NCBI GenBank assembly: GCA_017473905.1
Contig: JAFUJA010000025.1
Coordinates: 1 to 41,199, forward strand
Reading direction: 5' to 3'
Source of the DNA: Lachnospiraceae bacterium
Lineage (GTDB): Bacteria; Bacillota; Clostridia; Lachnospirales; Lachnospiraceae
Length of the DNA stretch: 41,199 bases
A model generated the notes under the pieces. That model was not told the DNA's origin. It saw nothing but the letters and a program-made list of their open reading frames with translations, and ran no database searches. How positions within the stretch are numbered: the stretch's first letter is position 1; every line of letters begins with the position of its first letter. Below are positions 1-5,353 of this stretch, one piece after another. A program made the translations under genes and the position numbers.

Positions 1-47
1 AAAGCTTTTTACAATAGGGATTCGATGAGAGAAAAACAAAACAACGA

Positions 48-76
48 TTGAAATATAAAACATGGCGTGTTAAACT
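48..76 (+). promoter_or_regulatory. Toxin promoter, copy 1
   Basis: A -35 TTGAAA (48-53), a 17-nt spacer and a -10 TAAACT (71-76) preceded by TGT form an extended -10 promoter. The predicted transcript starts near 83, giving a leader of about 38 nt. Confidence 0.65.
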
Positions 77-96
77 AATTCCGTGGGAACGGTTGT

Positions 97-113
97 CCCC
101 TTGAGAAAGGGGG
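97..113 (+). promoter_or_regulatory. SD-sequestering hairpin, toxin copy 1
   Basis: CCCCTT (97-102) pairs with AAGGGG (107-112) across a GAGA loop of the GNRA class. The 3' arm is the Shine-Dalgarno sequence of the ORF that starts at 121. An alternative stem, GGGA (85-88) with TCCC (96-99), would compete for the same C run and free the ribosome site. Confidence 0.6.
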
Positions 114-120
114 AATGCCT

Positions 121-219
121 ATGGACTTTGTTACATATGAGAATCTCATACAGTTGGGATTGTTTGTGATAGCGTTAATAGGTCTTGTATACAAGATAAG
201 TCATAAAGACAAAAAATAA
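121..219 (+). CDS. Holin-like type I toxin peptide, copy 1 (32 aa)
   Basis: The ORF encodes 32 residues: a short polar N-terminus (MDFVTYENLIQ), one hydrophobic helix (about residues 11-24) and a basic tail ending KDKK. This layout is that of the putative holin-like/Fst/TxpA-type small membrane toxins of Firmicutes type I toxin-antitoxin systems, which act by inserting in the cytoplasmic membrane. A strong AAGGGGG ribosome site lies 7 nt before the ATG. The frame is supported as coding because all three base differences from copy 2 inside the ORF are synonymous. A convergent antisense RNA overlaps its 3' end. The toxin role is inferred from architecture; a regulatory membrane peptide is the alternative. 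Confidence 0.72.
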   Translation: MDFVTYENLIQLGLFVIALIGLVYKISHKDKK

Positions 220-259
220 CTGCCCCTTAGCGTAGGAAACTGAGAGCAGTTATTTTTTT
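211..259 (+). terminator. Bidirectional terminator, toxin copy 1
   Basis: AATAACTGC (215-223) pairs with GCAGTTATT (246-254), with an inner CTTAG/CTGAG stem. A-tracts on the left and T-tracts on the right make it a Rho-independent terminator on both strands, as expected for convergent toxin and antisense transcripts. Confidence 0.8.
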
Positions 260-298
260 CAGTATTCAATAGCAAGGGGTACAACTCAGTACCACCTT
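212..298 (-). ncRNA. Predicted antisense antitoxin RNA, copy 1
   Basis: Transcription from the promoter at 305-333 would start near 298 and stop at the bidirectional terminator, giving about 85 nt. The RNA would be complementary to the 3' untranslated region and the last codons of the toxin mRNA. It begins with a small hairpin, GGTAC/GTACC. In copy 2 this becomes GGTAC/GTGCC, still paired through a G-U wobble. The convergent 3'-overlap layout resembles Fst/RNAII and TxpA/RatA. The ends are estimates. Confidence 0.5.
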
Positions 299-304
299 TT
301 CTAT

Positions 305-333
305 AATGTATCACATCCCAAAGCTTTTTACAA
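305..333 (-). promoter_or_regulatory. Antisense RNA promoter, copy 1
   Basis: On the minus strand, TTGTAA (complement of 328-333), a 17-nt spacer and TACATT (complement of 305-310) preceded by TGA form an extended -10 promoter. It points at the terminator of toxin copy 1. Confidence 0.6.
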
Positions 334-366
334 TAGGGATTCGATGAGAGAAAAACAAAACAACGA

Positions 367-395
367 TTGAAATATAAAACATAGCGTGTTAAACT
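367..395 (+). promoter_or_regulatory. Toxin promoter, copy 2
   Basis: The same TTGAAA-N17-TGTTAAACT arrangement as copy 1 occurs here, with one base changed in the spacer (383). Both boxes and the spacing are intact. Confidence 0.65.
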
Positions 396-415
396 AATTC
401 CGTGGGAACGGTTGT

Positions 416-432
416 CCCCTTGAGAAAGGGGG
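416..432 (+). promoter_or_regulatory. SD-sequestering hairpin, toxin copy 2
   Basis: This hairpin is identical to the one at 97-113 and sits 8 nt before the copy 2 start codon. Its 6-bp stem with a GAGA loop covers the AAGGGGG ribosome site. Confidence 0.6.
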
Positions 433-439
433 AATGCCT

Positions 440-538
440 ATGGACTTTGTTACATATGAGAATCTCATTCAACTGGGATTGTTTGTGATAGCGTTAATAG
501 GTCTTGTATACAAGATAAGTCATAAAGACAAAAAATAA
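440..538 (+). CDS. Holin-like type I toxin peptide, copy 2 (32 aa)
   Basis: This encodes exactly the same 32 residues as the ORF at 121-219. Codons 10-12 differ (ATT/CAA/CTG here, ATA/CAG/TTG in copy 1) but give the same Ile-Gln-Leu. It has the same leader hairpin, the same ribosome site and its own terminator and antisense promoter, so both modules look functional. Preservation of the peptide while the terminator loop drifts argues for selection at the protein level. The toxin function is inferred, as for copy 1. Confidence 0.72.
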   Translation: MDFVTYENLIQLGLFVIALIGLVYKISHKDKK

Positions 539-575
539 CTGCCCTCAGCCTGGAAAACTAGAGCAGTTATTTTTT
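530..575 (+). terminator. Bidirectional terminator, toxin copy 2
   Basis: The outer stem is the same, AATAACTGC (534-542) with GCAGTTATT (563-571), but the loop is two bases shorter and diverged. A-tracts and T-tracts again flank the stem on both sides. Confidence 0.8.
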
Positions 576-613
576 AGATTTCTAGCACAAGGGGCACAAC
601 TTAGTACCACCTT
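531..613 (-). ncRNA. Predicted antisense antitoxin RNA, copy 2
   Basis: This is the counterpart of the RNA at 212-298, starting near 613 and ending at the copy 2 terminator. Because the region after the terminator has diverged, each antisense RNA may act best on its own partner, although the terminator arms are shared. The ends are estimates. Confidence 0.5.
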
Positions 614-619
614 TTCTAC

Positions 620-648
620 AATGTAACACACCCTTCCTTTTTTTTCAA
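620..648 (-). promoter_or_regulatory. Antisense RNA promoter, copy 2
   Basis: The minus strand carries TTGAAA (643-648), a 17-nt spacer and TACATT (620-625) preceded by TGT. The spacer differs from copy 1 at many positions but keeps its length and both boxes, which supports a working promoter. Confidence 0.62.
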
Positions 649-697
649 TGGGGATTCCGCATAAATTTATCATATCAGGAATAGGAGAAACACAATT

Positions 698-1042
698 ATG
701 GATAGTCGCTCAGAAAAGTTAAAAGAGATTATTTTGCAGCAGTATCCCAGCATCCGCATGTTTGCAGGTGAGGTTGGGATTCCTCACGGAACTCTGGTTA
801 GTGCCATTAACAATGGAATTGACGGTATGGCGTGGGGACGTCTGAATTTGATTTGTGAGAAATTGCAGATTAATCCGGTGGATTTGGAACCTGTCTGCAC
901 TGATGATAAACACGGTCGTGATGAGAAGAGGCTGCTTGCATATTACAAACAATTGAATCAGGAAGGGCGCGAAAAGGCGGAAGCTTACCTGAAAGATATC
1001 AGTATGATTCCTGCATATTATGATAAAAAGATAAAAAAATAG
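698..1042 (+). CDS. Small XRE-family HTH regulator
   Basis: The 114-residue protein has an N-terminal Cro/C1-type helix-turn-helix (about residues 7-62; the pattern FAGEVGIPHGTLVSAINNG is the turn and recognition helix). A C-terminal helical tail, LLAYYKQLNQEGREKAEAYL, is common in stand-alone repressors of Firmicutes mobile or accessory regions. The start is set by AGGAG (683-687) 10 nt upstream. It probably binds DNA as a dimer. Its target is not visible; the nearby toxin array or the flagellar promoter at 1115 are candidates by position only. Confidence 0.8.
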   Translation: MDSRSEKLKEIILQQYPSIRMFAGEVGIPHGTLVSAINNGIDGMAWGRLNLICEKLQINPVDLEPVCTDDKHGRDEKRLLAYYKQLNQEGREKAEAYLKDISMIPAYYDKKIKK

Positions 1043-1107
1043 ACGGGAATTCGGTTTTATAAGGAATTTTTATAAAAAAAACCGATTTTACCTTGATTTT
1101 TTCCCGT
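1043..1107 (+). terminator. Composite hairpin after the XRE gene
   Basis: An outer stem, ACGGGAA (1043-1049) with TTCCCGT (1101-1107), encloses an inner stem, TCGGTTTT (1051-1058) with AAAACCGA. TTT follows the outer arm. It probably ends the XRE transcript before the flagellar promoter. Confidence 0.55.
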
Positions 1108-1114
1108 TTTGCCC

Positions 1115-1142
1115 TAAACTTTTACTTATAATCTTCCGATAC
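1115..1142 (+). promoter_or_regulatory. Sigma-28 (FliA/SigD) promoter for flaG-fliD-fliS-flgN
   Basis: TAAA (1115-1118), 16 nt and TCCGATAC (1135-1142) match the flagellar sigma consensus TAAA-N14-16-GCCGATAT closely. The element lies 75 bp before flaG and is matched by a second copy before flagellin. Confidence 0.85.
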
Positions 1143-1216
1143 AAAACATAAGAAAGCGGAAGAACTCTGCATGTAACAGTAAAACGAGAGTACATATCAC
1201 ATGGAGGTGGATGAAA

Positions 1217-1639
1217 ATGGCAATTGAAGCATTAGGTGGTGCGATGAGTTTTCAGGCACAGCCCGTAGCGAAACCGCAGGGTACAGTTCAGCCTGCTATT
1301 GAGACCACGGAAGGTCAGCAGACACAAGCAAATCCCATGGTGGATTCCACGACTGTAGCAGTAGCACAGATTAACGGACAGCAAAGCGAGTATTCAGAGG
1401 ATAAGGGGAATCAGCAACCCACTCAGGAGCAGCTTCGTAAGGCTGTGGAAGAAATTAACAAGAAGGCGTATTCCTCAGATGTGCAGTTCGGCATTCATGA
1501 GGCAACCAACAGAGTAACAATTAAGATTGTTGACAGAGAAACCAAGAAGGTTATCAAAGAGCTTCCCCCTGAGAAGACACTTGACATGATTGCCAAGGCA
1601 TGGGAACTTGCAGGTATCCTTGTTGATGAGAAGAGATAG
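1217..1639 (+). CDS. flaG: FlaG-family flagellar protein
   Basis: FlaG proteins accompany the filament and influence filament length; the exact role is poorly defined. The 140-residue product has a low-complexity Gln/Thr-rich N-terminal half. The conserved FlaG domain (about residues 70-139) carries FGIHEATNRVTIKIVD at 91-106, IKELPPEK at 113-120 and AGILVDEK at the end. I place the start at 1217 rather than the in-frame ATG at 1211, because GGAGG at 1203-1207 sits 9 nt from 1217 but only 3 nt from 1211. It is the first gene behind the sigma-28 promoter at 1115 and lies 11 nt before fliD, so the two are probably co-transcribed. Confidence 0.88.
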   Translation: MAIEALGGAMSFQAQPVAKPQGTVQPAIETTEGQQTQANPMVDSTTVAVAQINGQQSEYSEDKGNQQPTQEQLRKAVEEINKKAYSSDVQFGIHEATNRVTIKIVDRETKKVIKELPPEKTLDMIAKAWELAGILVDEKR

Positions 1640-1650
1640 GAGGAACCATT

Positions 1651-3135
1651 ATGTCAGATGTAATGAGATTGACAGGATTAACATCCGGTCTGGATACTGA
1701 TAGCATGATTACAGCAATGGTTTCCGGACATAAAACAAAAGTGGATGAAGCAAAGCAGGACCAGACCATGTTGGAGTGGACCCAGACTGCATGGAAAGAT
1801 ATGAACAGTAAAATTTACGGATTATATTCCGGAAAGCTTTCCTCTATGAGAATGTCCAGTTCATACAGCAAAAAGGCTACCACTACTTCAAACAGTGCAT
1901 TGTCTGTTGTTGCAGGCGGTAATGCGGTAAACGGTACCTATTCTGCTAAAATTCATTCCATGGCGAAGGCAGGATATTTAACCGGTGCGGAAATTTCCAC
2001 CAAGACCGGCGGAAAAGTAACCAATTCCACCAAGCTTACTGATTTGGGTATTGCGGCAGGCGAGTCCTTATCCATCAGCTTCGGTGGTAAAAATACCAAG
2101 ATTGACATTACTTCCAATATGACCATGGGTCAGTTTGTAAATAAGTTAAAAGCAGTTGGCGTAAATGCTAATTTTGATGAAGGTAACCAGAGACTTTTCG
2201 TAAGTGCGAAAGAAACCGGAGCCTCTAAAGATTTTACTTTTACATCCGGTGACAATGCATTAAAGAAATTAGGTCTTAGTGCAAGCGTTGGTGCTACCAG
2301 AATCAAAGGTCAGGATGCAGTTCTTGAATTAAACGGTGCGAAGTTTAAGTCCAGTAGCAATAATTTTACCATCAATGGTTCTACATATGTTGTAAACGCA
2401 GAAAGCGATGAAGACATTACCATTACTACACAGAACGATACCAGCGGCATCTATGATATGGTTAAAAATTTCCTGACTGAGTACAATGATGTGATCAACT
2501 CCATGTCAGCTGCATATAACGCAGATTCTTCCAAAGGTTACAAGCCTTTGACGGAAGAGCAGATGGAACTGATGACAGAGAAGCAGATTGAAGACTGGGA
2601 AACCAAAATCAAAGATTCCCTTCTTCGCAAAGATTCTACATTGTCTACAGTAATGAGTGCTATGCGTAATGCAATGAGCACGGGTGTGGAAATTGACGGA
2701 AAGAAATATTATCTGTCCGATTTTGGTATCGGTACAGCTAACTACATGTCCGCAGAAGAAAATGAAAAGTATGCATACCACATTGACGGTGATGCTGATG
2801 ATTCAACCGTATCCGGTAAAACCGATAAGTTGAAAGCAGCAATCGCAGCAGACCCTGAACTTGTAACCAAGTTCTTCACCAAGTTATCTGCTAATGTTTA
2901 TGATGAGTTGACGGATAAAATGGCTTCTACGGATTACAGCAGTATCTACAAGGTTTACAATGATAAAAAGATGCAGTCCGAATATGATGACTATTCTAAA
3001 AAAATCAAAGACCTTGAAGCAAAGCTGAAAGAGGCTGAAGACAAGTACTACAAGAAATTTGCAGCAATGGAGAAAGCGTTATCACAGCTTAATTCCGGTG
3101 CAAATGCAATTTCCAGTCTTTTCACAATGAACTAA
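1651..3135 (+). CDS. fliD: Flagellar filament cap protein FliD
   Basis: FliD forms the cap at the filament tip that folds incoming flagellin. The 494-residue protein starts with the FliD N-terminal signature (TGLTSGLDTDSMITAMVS, residues 8-25). It has a large variable middle and ends in the C-terminal heptad-repeat helix (about 445-490, KKIKDLEAKLKEAEDKYYKK) that docks onto the filament. Length is normal for the family. GGAGG lies 8 nt before the ATG. It is the second gene of the sigma-28 operon, followed by a hairpin and then fliS. Confidence 0.96.
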   Translation: MSDVMRLTGLTSGLDTDSMITAMVSGHKTKVDEAKQDQTMLEWTQTAWKDMNSKIYGLYSGKLSSMRMSSSYSKKATTTSNSALSVVAGGNAVNGTYSAKIHSMAKAGYLTGAEISTKTGGKVTNSTKLTDLGIAAGESLSISFGGKNTKIDITSNMTMGQFVNKLKAVGVNANFDEGNQRLFVSAKETGASKDFTFTSGDNALKKLGLSASVGATRIKGQDAVLELNGAKFKSSSNNFTINGSTYVVNAESDEDITITTQNDTSGIYDMVKNFLTEYNDVINSMSAAYNADSSKGYKPLTEEQMELMTEKQIEDWETKIKDSLLRKDSTLSTVMSAMRNAMSTGVEIDGKKYYLSDFGIGTANYMSAEENEKYAYHIDGDADDSTVSGKTDKLKAAIAADPELVTKFFTKLSANVYDELTDKMASTDYSSIYKVYNDKKMQSEYDDYSKKIKDLEAKLKEAEDKYYKKFAAMEKALSQLNSGANAISSLFTMN

Positions 3136-3149
3136 GATTTAAAGAATGG

Positions 3150-3183
3150 AACTCCCTGCTTCGTGATGGAGTGGGGAGTTTTT
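3150..3183 (+). terminator. Attenuator-like hairpin between fliD and fliS
   Basis: AACTCCC (3150-3156) pairs with GGGAGTT (3174-3180), and a run of five T (3179-3183) overlaps and follows the 3' arm. It resembles a weak Rho-independent terminator inside the operon and could reduce fliS expression relative to fliD. Confidence 0.5.
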
Positions 3184-3216
3184 GCTACATATGACACGAT
3201 GAGGAGGATTTGCAAC

Positions 3217-3594
3217 ATGGCGACAAACCCTTATGCACAATACAATAACAGTAAAATTTTAACAGCCTCTCCTGCAGAGCTTACTTTAATGCTTTATGAA
3301 GGAGCAATCAAATTCGGAAATATTGCAATTCTTGCAATGAAAGAAAAAGATATCCAGAAAGCTCATGTAAATATTATCAAGGTACAGAGAATTATTACAG
3401 AATTCCGCTCCAGCCTGGACCGGAAGTATGAGGTGGCAAAGGACTTTGATAATGTATACGTATATCTTTTGCAGAGACTTTTACTGGCAAATGCAACCAA
3501 GGATCCTGAAATCATGGAAGAAGTTGTACAGCATTTAAGAAGTATGCGGGAAACTTGGATTGAAGTTATGAAAGCAAACAAAGGCGGCGTGTAG
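3217..3594 (+). CDS. fliS: Flagellin export chaperone FliS
   Basis: FliS binds the C-terminus of flagellin in the cytoplasm and prevents premature assembly before export. The 125-residue product begins with the family signature MATNPYAQYNNSKILTASPA and PAELTLMLYEGAI (19-31), followed by helices rich in charged residues. The start at 3217 is set by GAGGAGG (3201-3207) and by family length; an upstream in-frame ATG at 3163 lies within the intercistronic hairpin and is rejected. It lies between fliD and the FlgN-like gene, the usual place for late-filament chaperones. Confidence 0.95.
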   Translation: MATNPYAQYNNSKILTASPAELTLMLYEGAIKFGNIAILAMKEKDIQKAHVNIIKVQRIITEFRSSLDRKYEVAKDFDNVYVYLLQRLLLANATKDPEIMEEVVQHLRSMRETWIEVMKANKGGV

Positions 3595-3638
3595 CCTGAC
3601 AGTCGGGGGACTGTATCTAAATCGGAACGGAGTCTAAA

Positions 3639-4115
3639 ATGGAACAGAAATATATTCGTGTTATGCTGGAGAGCCTGAATAAAAAAGAAAAAGTACTTCT
3701 TCAGCTGATTAAAAAAAGTGAAGAACAGAAAGATATTTTAAGTGAAGCCAACATGAACTGGGACAGATTTGATATCAATCTGGAAGAAAAGGATATTCTG
3801 GTGCAGGAAATTCTTCGCCAGGATGAAGGTTTTCAGGGGTTGTATGATCGTATCAAAGAGCCGTTGGTAAACAAGAAAGAACTTTACCGTGAGGAAATCT
3901 CTCTTCTTCAGGAAGGGATCCGTAAGGTAACAGAGCTTGGCGCCAGACTTGAAGCAATGGAGCAGCGCAACAAGAAACTTGTGGAAGCAAGACTGGCAGA
4001 AGGACGCCAGACCATTAAGCAGTCACAAATCGGTTCCAGGGCAGCAGCAGAGTATTATCAGCGTATGAATAAAATCAACACGGTCGATCCCCAGCTCATG
4101 GATAAAAAGAGCTGA
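3639..4115 (+). CDS. FlgN/FliT-like flagellar export chaperone
   Basis: The 158-residue protein is almost entirely helical and charged, with long heptad-like stretches (about residues 8-125). It ends in a conserved-looking tail, YYQRMNKINTVDPQLMDKKS. FlgN-family chaperones for the hook-filament junction proteins end in a similar F/M-D-x-K motif, and the gene directly follows fliS. FliT is the alternative. The ribosome site GGAACGGAG lies just upstream. The family call rests on length, helicity, tail and neighbourhood, not on a strong motif. Confidence 0.62.
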   Translation: MEQKYIRVMLESLNKKEKVLLQLIKKSEEQKDILSEANMNWDRFDINLEEKDILVQEILRQDEGFQGLYDRIKEPLVNKKELYREEISLLQEGIRKVTELGARLEAMEQRNKKLVEARLAEGRQTIKQSQIGSRAAAEYYQRMNKINTVDPQLMDKKS

Positions 4116-4190
4116 AACCCAGGTAAAATCGAAGCTTTTTTATGAAAATAATAATTTTTGAAAAAAATGAAAAAAAATTCATTTTAGGTA

Positions 4191-4217
4191 TAAAGTTTTC
4201 AAAAAGAGCTCCGATAT
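4191..4217 (+). promoter_or_regulatory. Sigma-28 promoter of flagellin
   Basis: TAAA (4191-4194), 15 nt and TCCGATAT (4210-4217) match the sigma-28 consensus at 7 of 8 positions in the -10 box. Predicted transcription starts near 4224, giving a leader of about 125 nt. Confidence 0.9.
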
Positions 4218-4253
4218 ATATTACAAGTAAAACAAAGTTACTTATTAACCACC

Positions 4254-4344
4254 GTAATGAAACGAAACGGAGCGTACGGCCGGTGAGATTCATTACAACC
4301 AGTTAAGAACGAGTGGCAAGGATGCCACCGTAAATTCAAGGAGG
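4254..4344 (+). promoter_or_regulatory. Structured flagellin leader with two CsrA-type sites
   Basis: The leader has a long-range stem, GTAATGAA (4254-4261) with TTCATTAC (4289-4296). A second perfect hairpin, GTGGCA (4313-4318) with TGCCAC (4323-4328), presents AGGA in its loop. The loop context CAAGGATG (4317-4324) matches the core of the CsrA consensus, and CAAGGAGG (4337-4344) overlaps the Shine-Dalgarno sequence 20 nt downstream. Two such sites, one on the ribosome site, are the known CsrA arrangement in the Bacillus hag leader. csrA and fliW are not in this window. Confidence 0.68.
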
Positions 4345-4351
4345 AAAACAT

Positions 4352-5170
4352 ATGGTAGTACAGCACAATCTTACAGCAATGAATTCTAACAGAATGCTTG
4401 GTTTAACAGCAAGCTCACAGGCAAAGTCAACAGAGAAGTTATCTTCCGGTTACAAGATTAACCGTGCAGCAGATGATGCAGCTGGTTTGGCAATTTCCGA
4501 AAAGATGCGTAGACAGATCAGAGGTCTTACACAGGCTTCCGAAAACGCACAGGACGGTATCTCTTGTGTACAGACAGCTGAAGGTGCTTTAGCAGAAGTA
4601 CATGAAATGTTACAGAGAATGAACGAACTTGCAGTTCAGTCCGCAAACGGAACTAACATGAGTACAGACCGTGCATATTTGAACGAAGAAGTAAAAGCTC
4701 TTCAGAGTGAAATCAGCCGTATTTCTAACTCCGTTACTTTCAACGAGCAGAAATTACTTGATGGTACTTTCACAAACAAAGACCTTCAGGTTGGTGCTGA
4801 AAAGGGTGATACCATCACCATGAACATCGCCAGCATGACAGCTGAAACTCTTGGTGTTGACGCTGCTAACGTTACCATTGGTACTGTTACAGGTGCACAG
4901 GATGCTATCAAGACTATCAAGACTGCATTACAGACTGTATCTCAGCAGAGAGCAGACCTCGGTGCTATCCAGAACAGACTTGAGCATACTATTAAGAACC
5001 TCGACAACGTAGTTGAAAATACTACCGCTGCTGAGAGCCAGATTCGTGATACCGATATGGCATCTGAAATGGTTAAGTTCTCTAACAACAACATTCTTAC
5101 CCAGGCAGGTACAGCAATGTTGGCACAGGCTAACCAGTCTAACCAGAGTGTATTATCATTACTTGGATAA
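4352..5170 (+). CDS. hag: Flagellin, short Firmicutes type
   Basis: This is the structural subunit of the flagellar filament, exported by the flagellar type III apparatus. At 272 residues it is close to the minimal flagellin. The conserved N-terminal D0/D1 region covers about 1-140 ([34 protein letters not shown]) and the C-terminal D1/D0 about 185-272, ending [11 protein letters not shown]. The variable outer domain is almost absent. The TLR5-contact segment [11 protein letters not shown] lies at 87-97 with the key Arg at 89. A cysteine at residue 72 is unusual for a flagellin. AAGGAGG lies 7 nt before the ATG. Expression should be sigma-28-driven with CsrA-type translational control. Confidence 0.97.
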   Translation: MVVQHNLTAMNSNRMLGLTASSQAKSTEKLSSGYKINRAADDAAGLAISEKMRRQIRGLTQASENAQDGISCVQTAEGALAEVHEMLQRMNELAVQSANGTNMSTDRAYLNEEVKALQSEISRISNSVTFNEQKLLDGTFTNKDLQVGAEKGDTITMNIASMTAETLGVDAANVTIGTVTGAQDAIKTIKTALQTVSQQRADLGAIQNRLEHTIKNLDNVVENTTAAESQIRDTDMASEMVKFSNNNILTQAGTAMLAQANQSNQSVLSLLG

Positions 5171-5192
5171 TCATTGCAAATACTATCATAAG

Positions 5193-5219
5193 AATCACGC
5201 GCTTAGGCGCGTGATTTTT
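5193..5219 (+). terminator. Flagellin terminator
   Basis: AATCACGCGC (5193-5202) pairs perfectly with GCGCGTGATT (5207-5216) over a TTAG loop, followed by T residues. It is a strong Rho-independent terminator 22 bp after the flagellin stop codon. Confidence 0.92.
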
Positions 5220-5277
5220 ATGTGGCCGTAATGAATCGGCATAAGATATTTTTAATAATAGAGCTTATGTGAATAAC

Positions 5278-5309
5278 AAAAGACCTTCCATCAATTTGGA
5301 AGGTCTTTT
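5278..5309 (-). terminator. Bidirectional terminator between flagellin and GT2-TPR genes
   Basis: AAAAGACCTTCCA (5278-5290) pairs with TGGAAGGTCTTTT (5297-5309). A-tracts and T-tracts on both sides let it end the minus-strand glycosyltransferase operon and back up the flagellin terminator. Confidence 0.88.
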
Positions 5310-5353
5310 CCTATGTTAAAGTATACAAAATATTGGAAAGCATGGTCATATTG

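Larger units (their letters stand above)
1..319 (+). repeat. Tandem 319-bp unit, copy 1 (type I toxin module)
   Basis: Positions 1 and 320 start the same sequence, and the two copies run in register for about 319 bp. Each unit holds a promoter, leader hairpin, 32-codon ORF, terminator and antisense RNA gene. Copy 1 appears to start mid-unit, because position 9-14 matches the -35 box of the antisense promoter found at 328-333. This suggests another copy outside the window. Confidence 0.93.
320..637 (+). repeat. Tandem 319-bp unit, copy 2
   Basis: This is the direct repeat of 1-319. The promoter, leader and ORF are nearly identical to copy 1. The terminator loop and the stretch after it (576-640) have diverged more. 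A partial third start, similar only in its first 20-odd bases, follows at about 638-660 and then gives way to the XRE regulator. Confidence 0.92.

Noticed and set aside
302-307. A perfect plus-strand TATAAT between the toxin copies as a second toxin promoter
   Set aside because: There is no acceptable -35 box at 16-18 nt, the box is TACAAT in the second copy, and the same bases form the conserved -10 of the antisense promoter.
1-640. The tandem repeat as a CRISPR array or insertion sequence
   Set aside because: Units are 319 bp, contain ORFs and terminators, have no short repeat-spacer pattern, no terminal inverted repeats and no transposase.
3163-3216. An upstream ATG for FliS
   Set aside because: It falls in the hairpin between fliD and fliS and adds residues absent from the family. 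The ATG at 3217 has GAGGAGG at proper distance.
4115-4352. A cyclic di-GMP riboswitch in the flagellin leader
   Set aside because: The leader is structured but lacks the conserved GEMM core. The two GGA sites explain the hairpins better.
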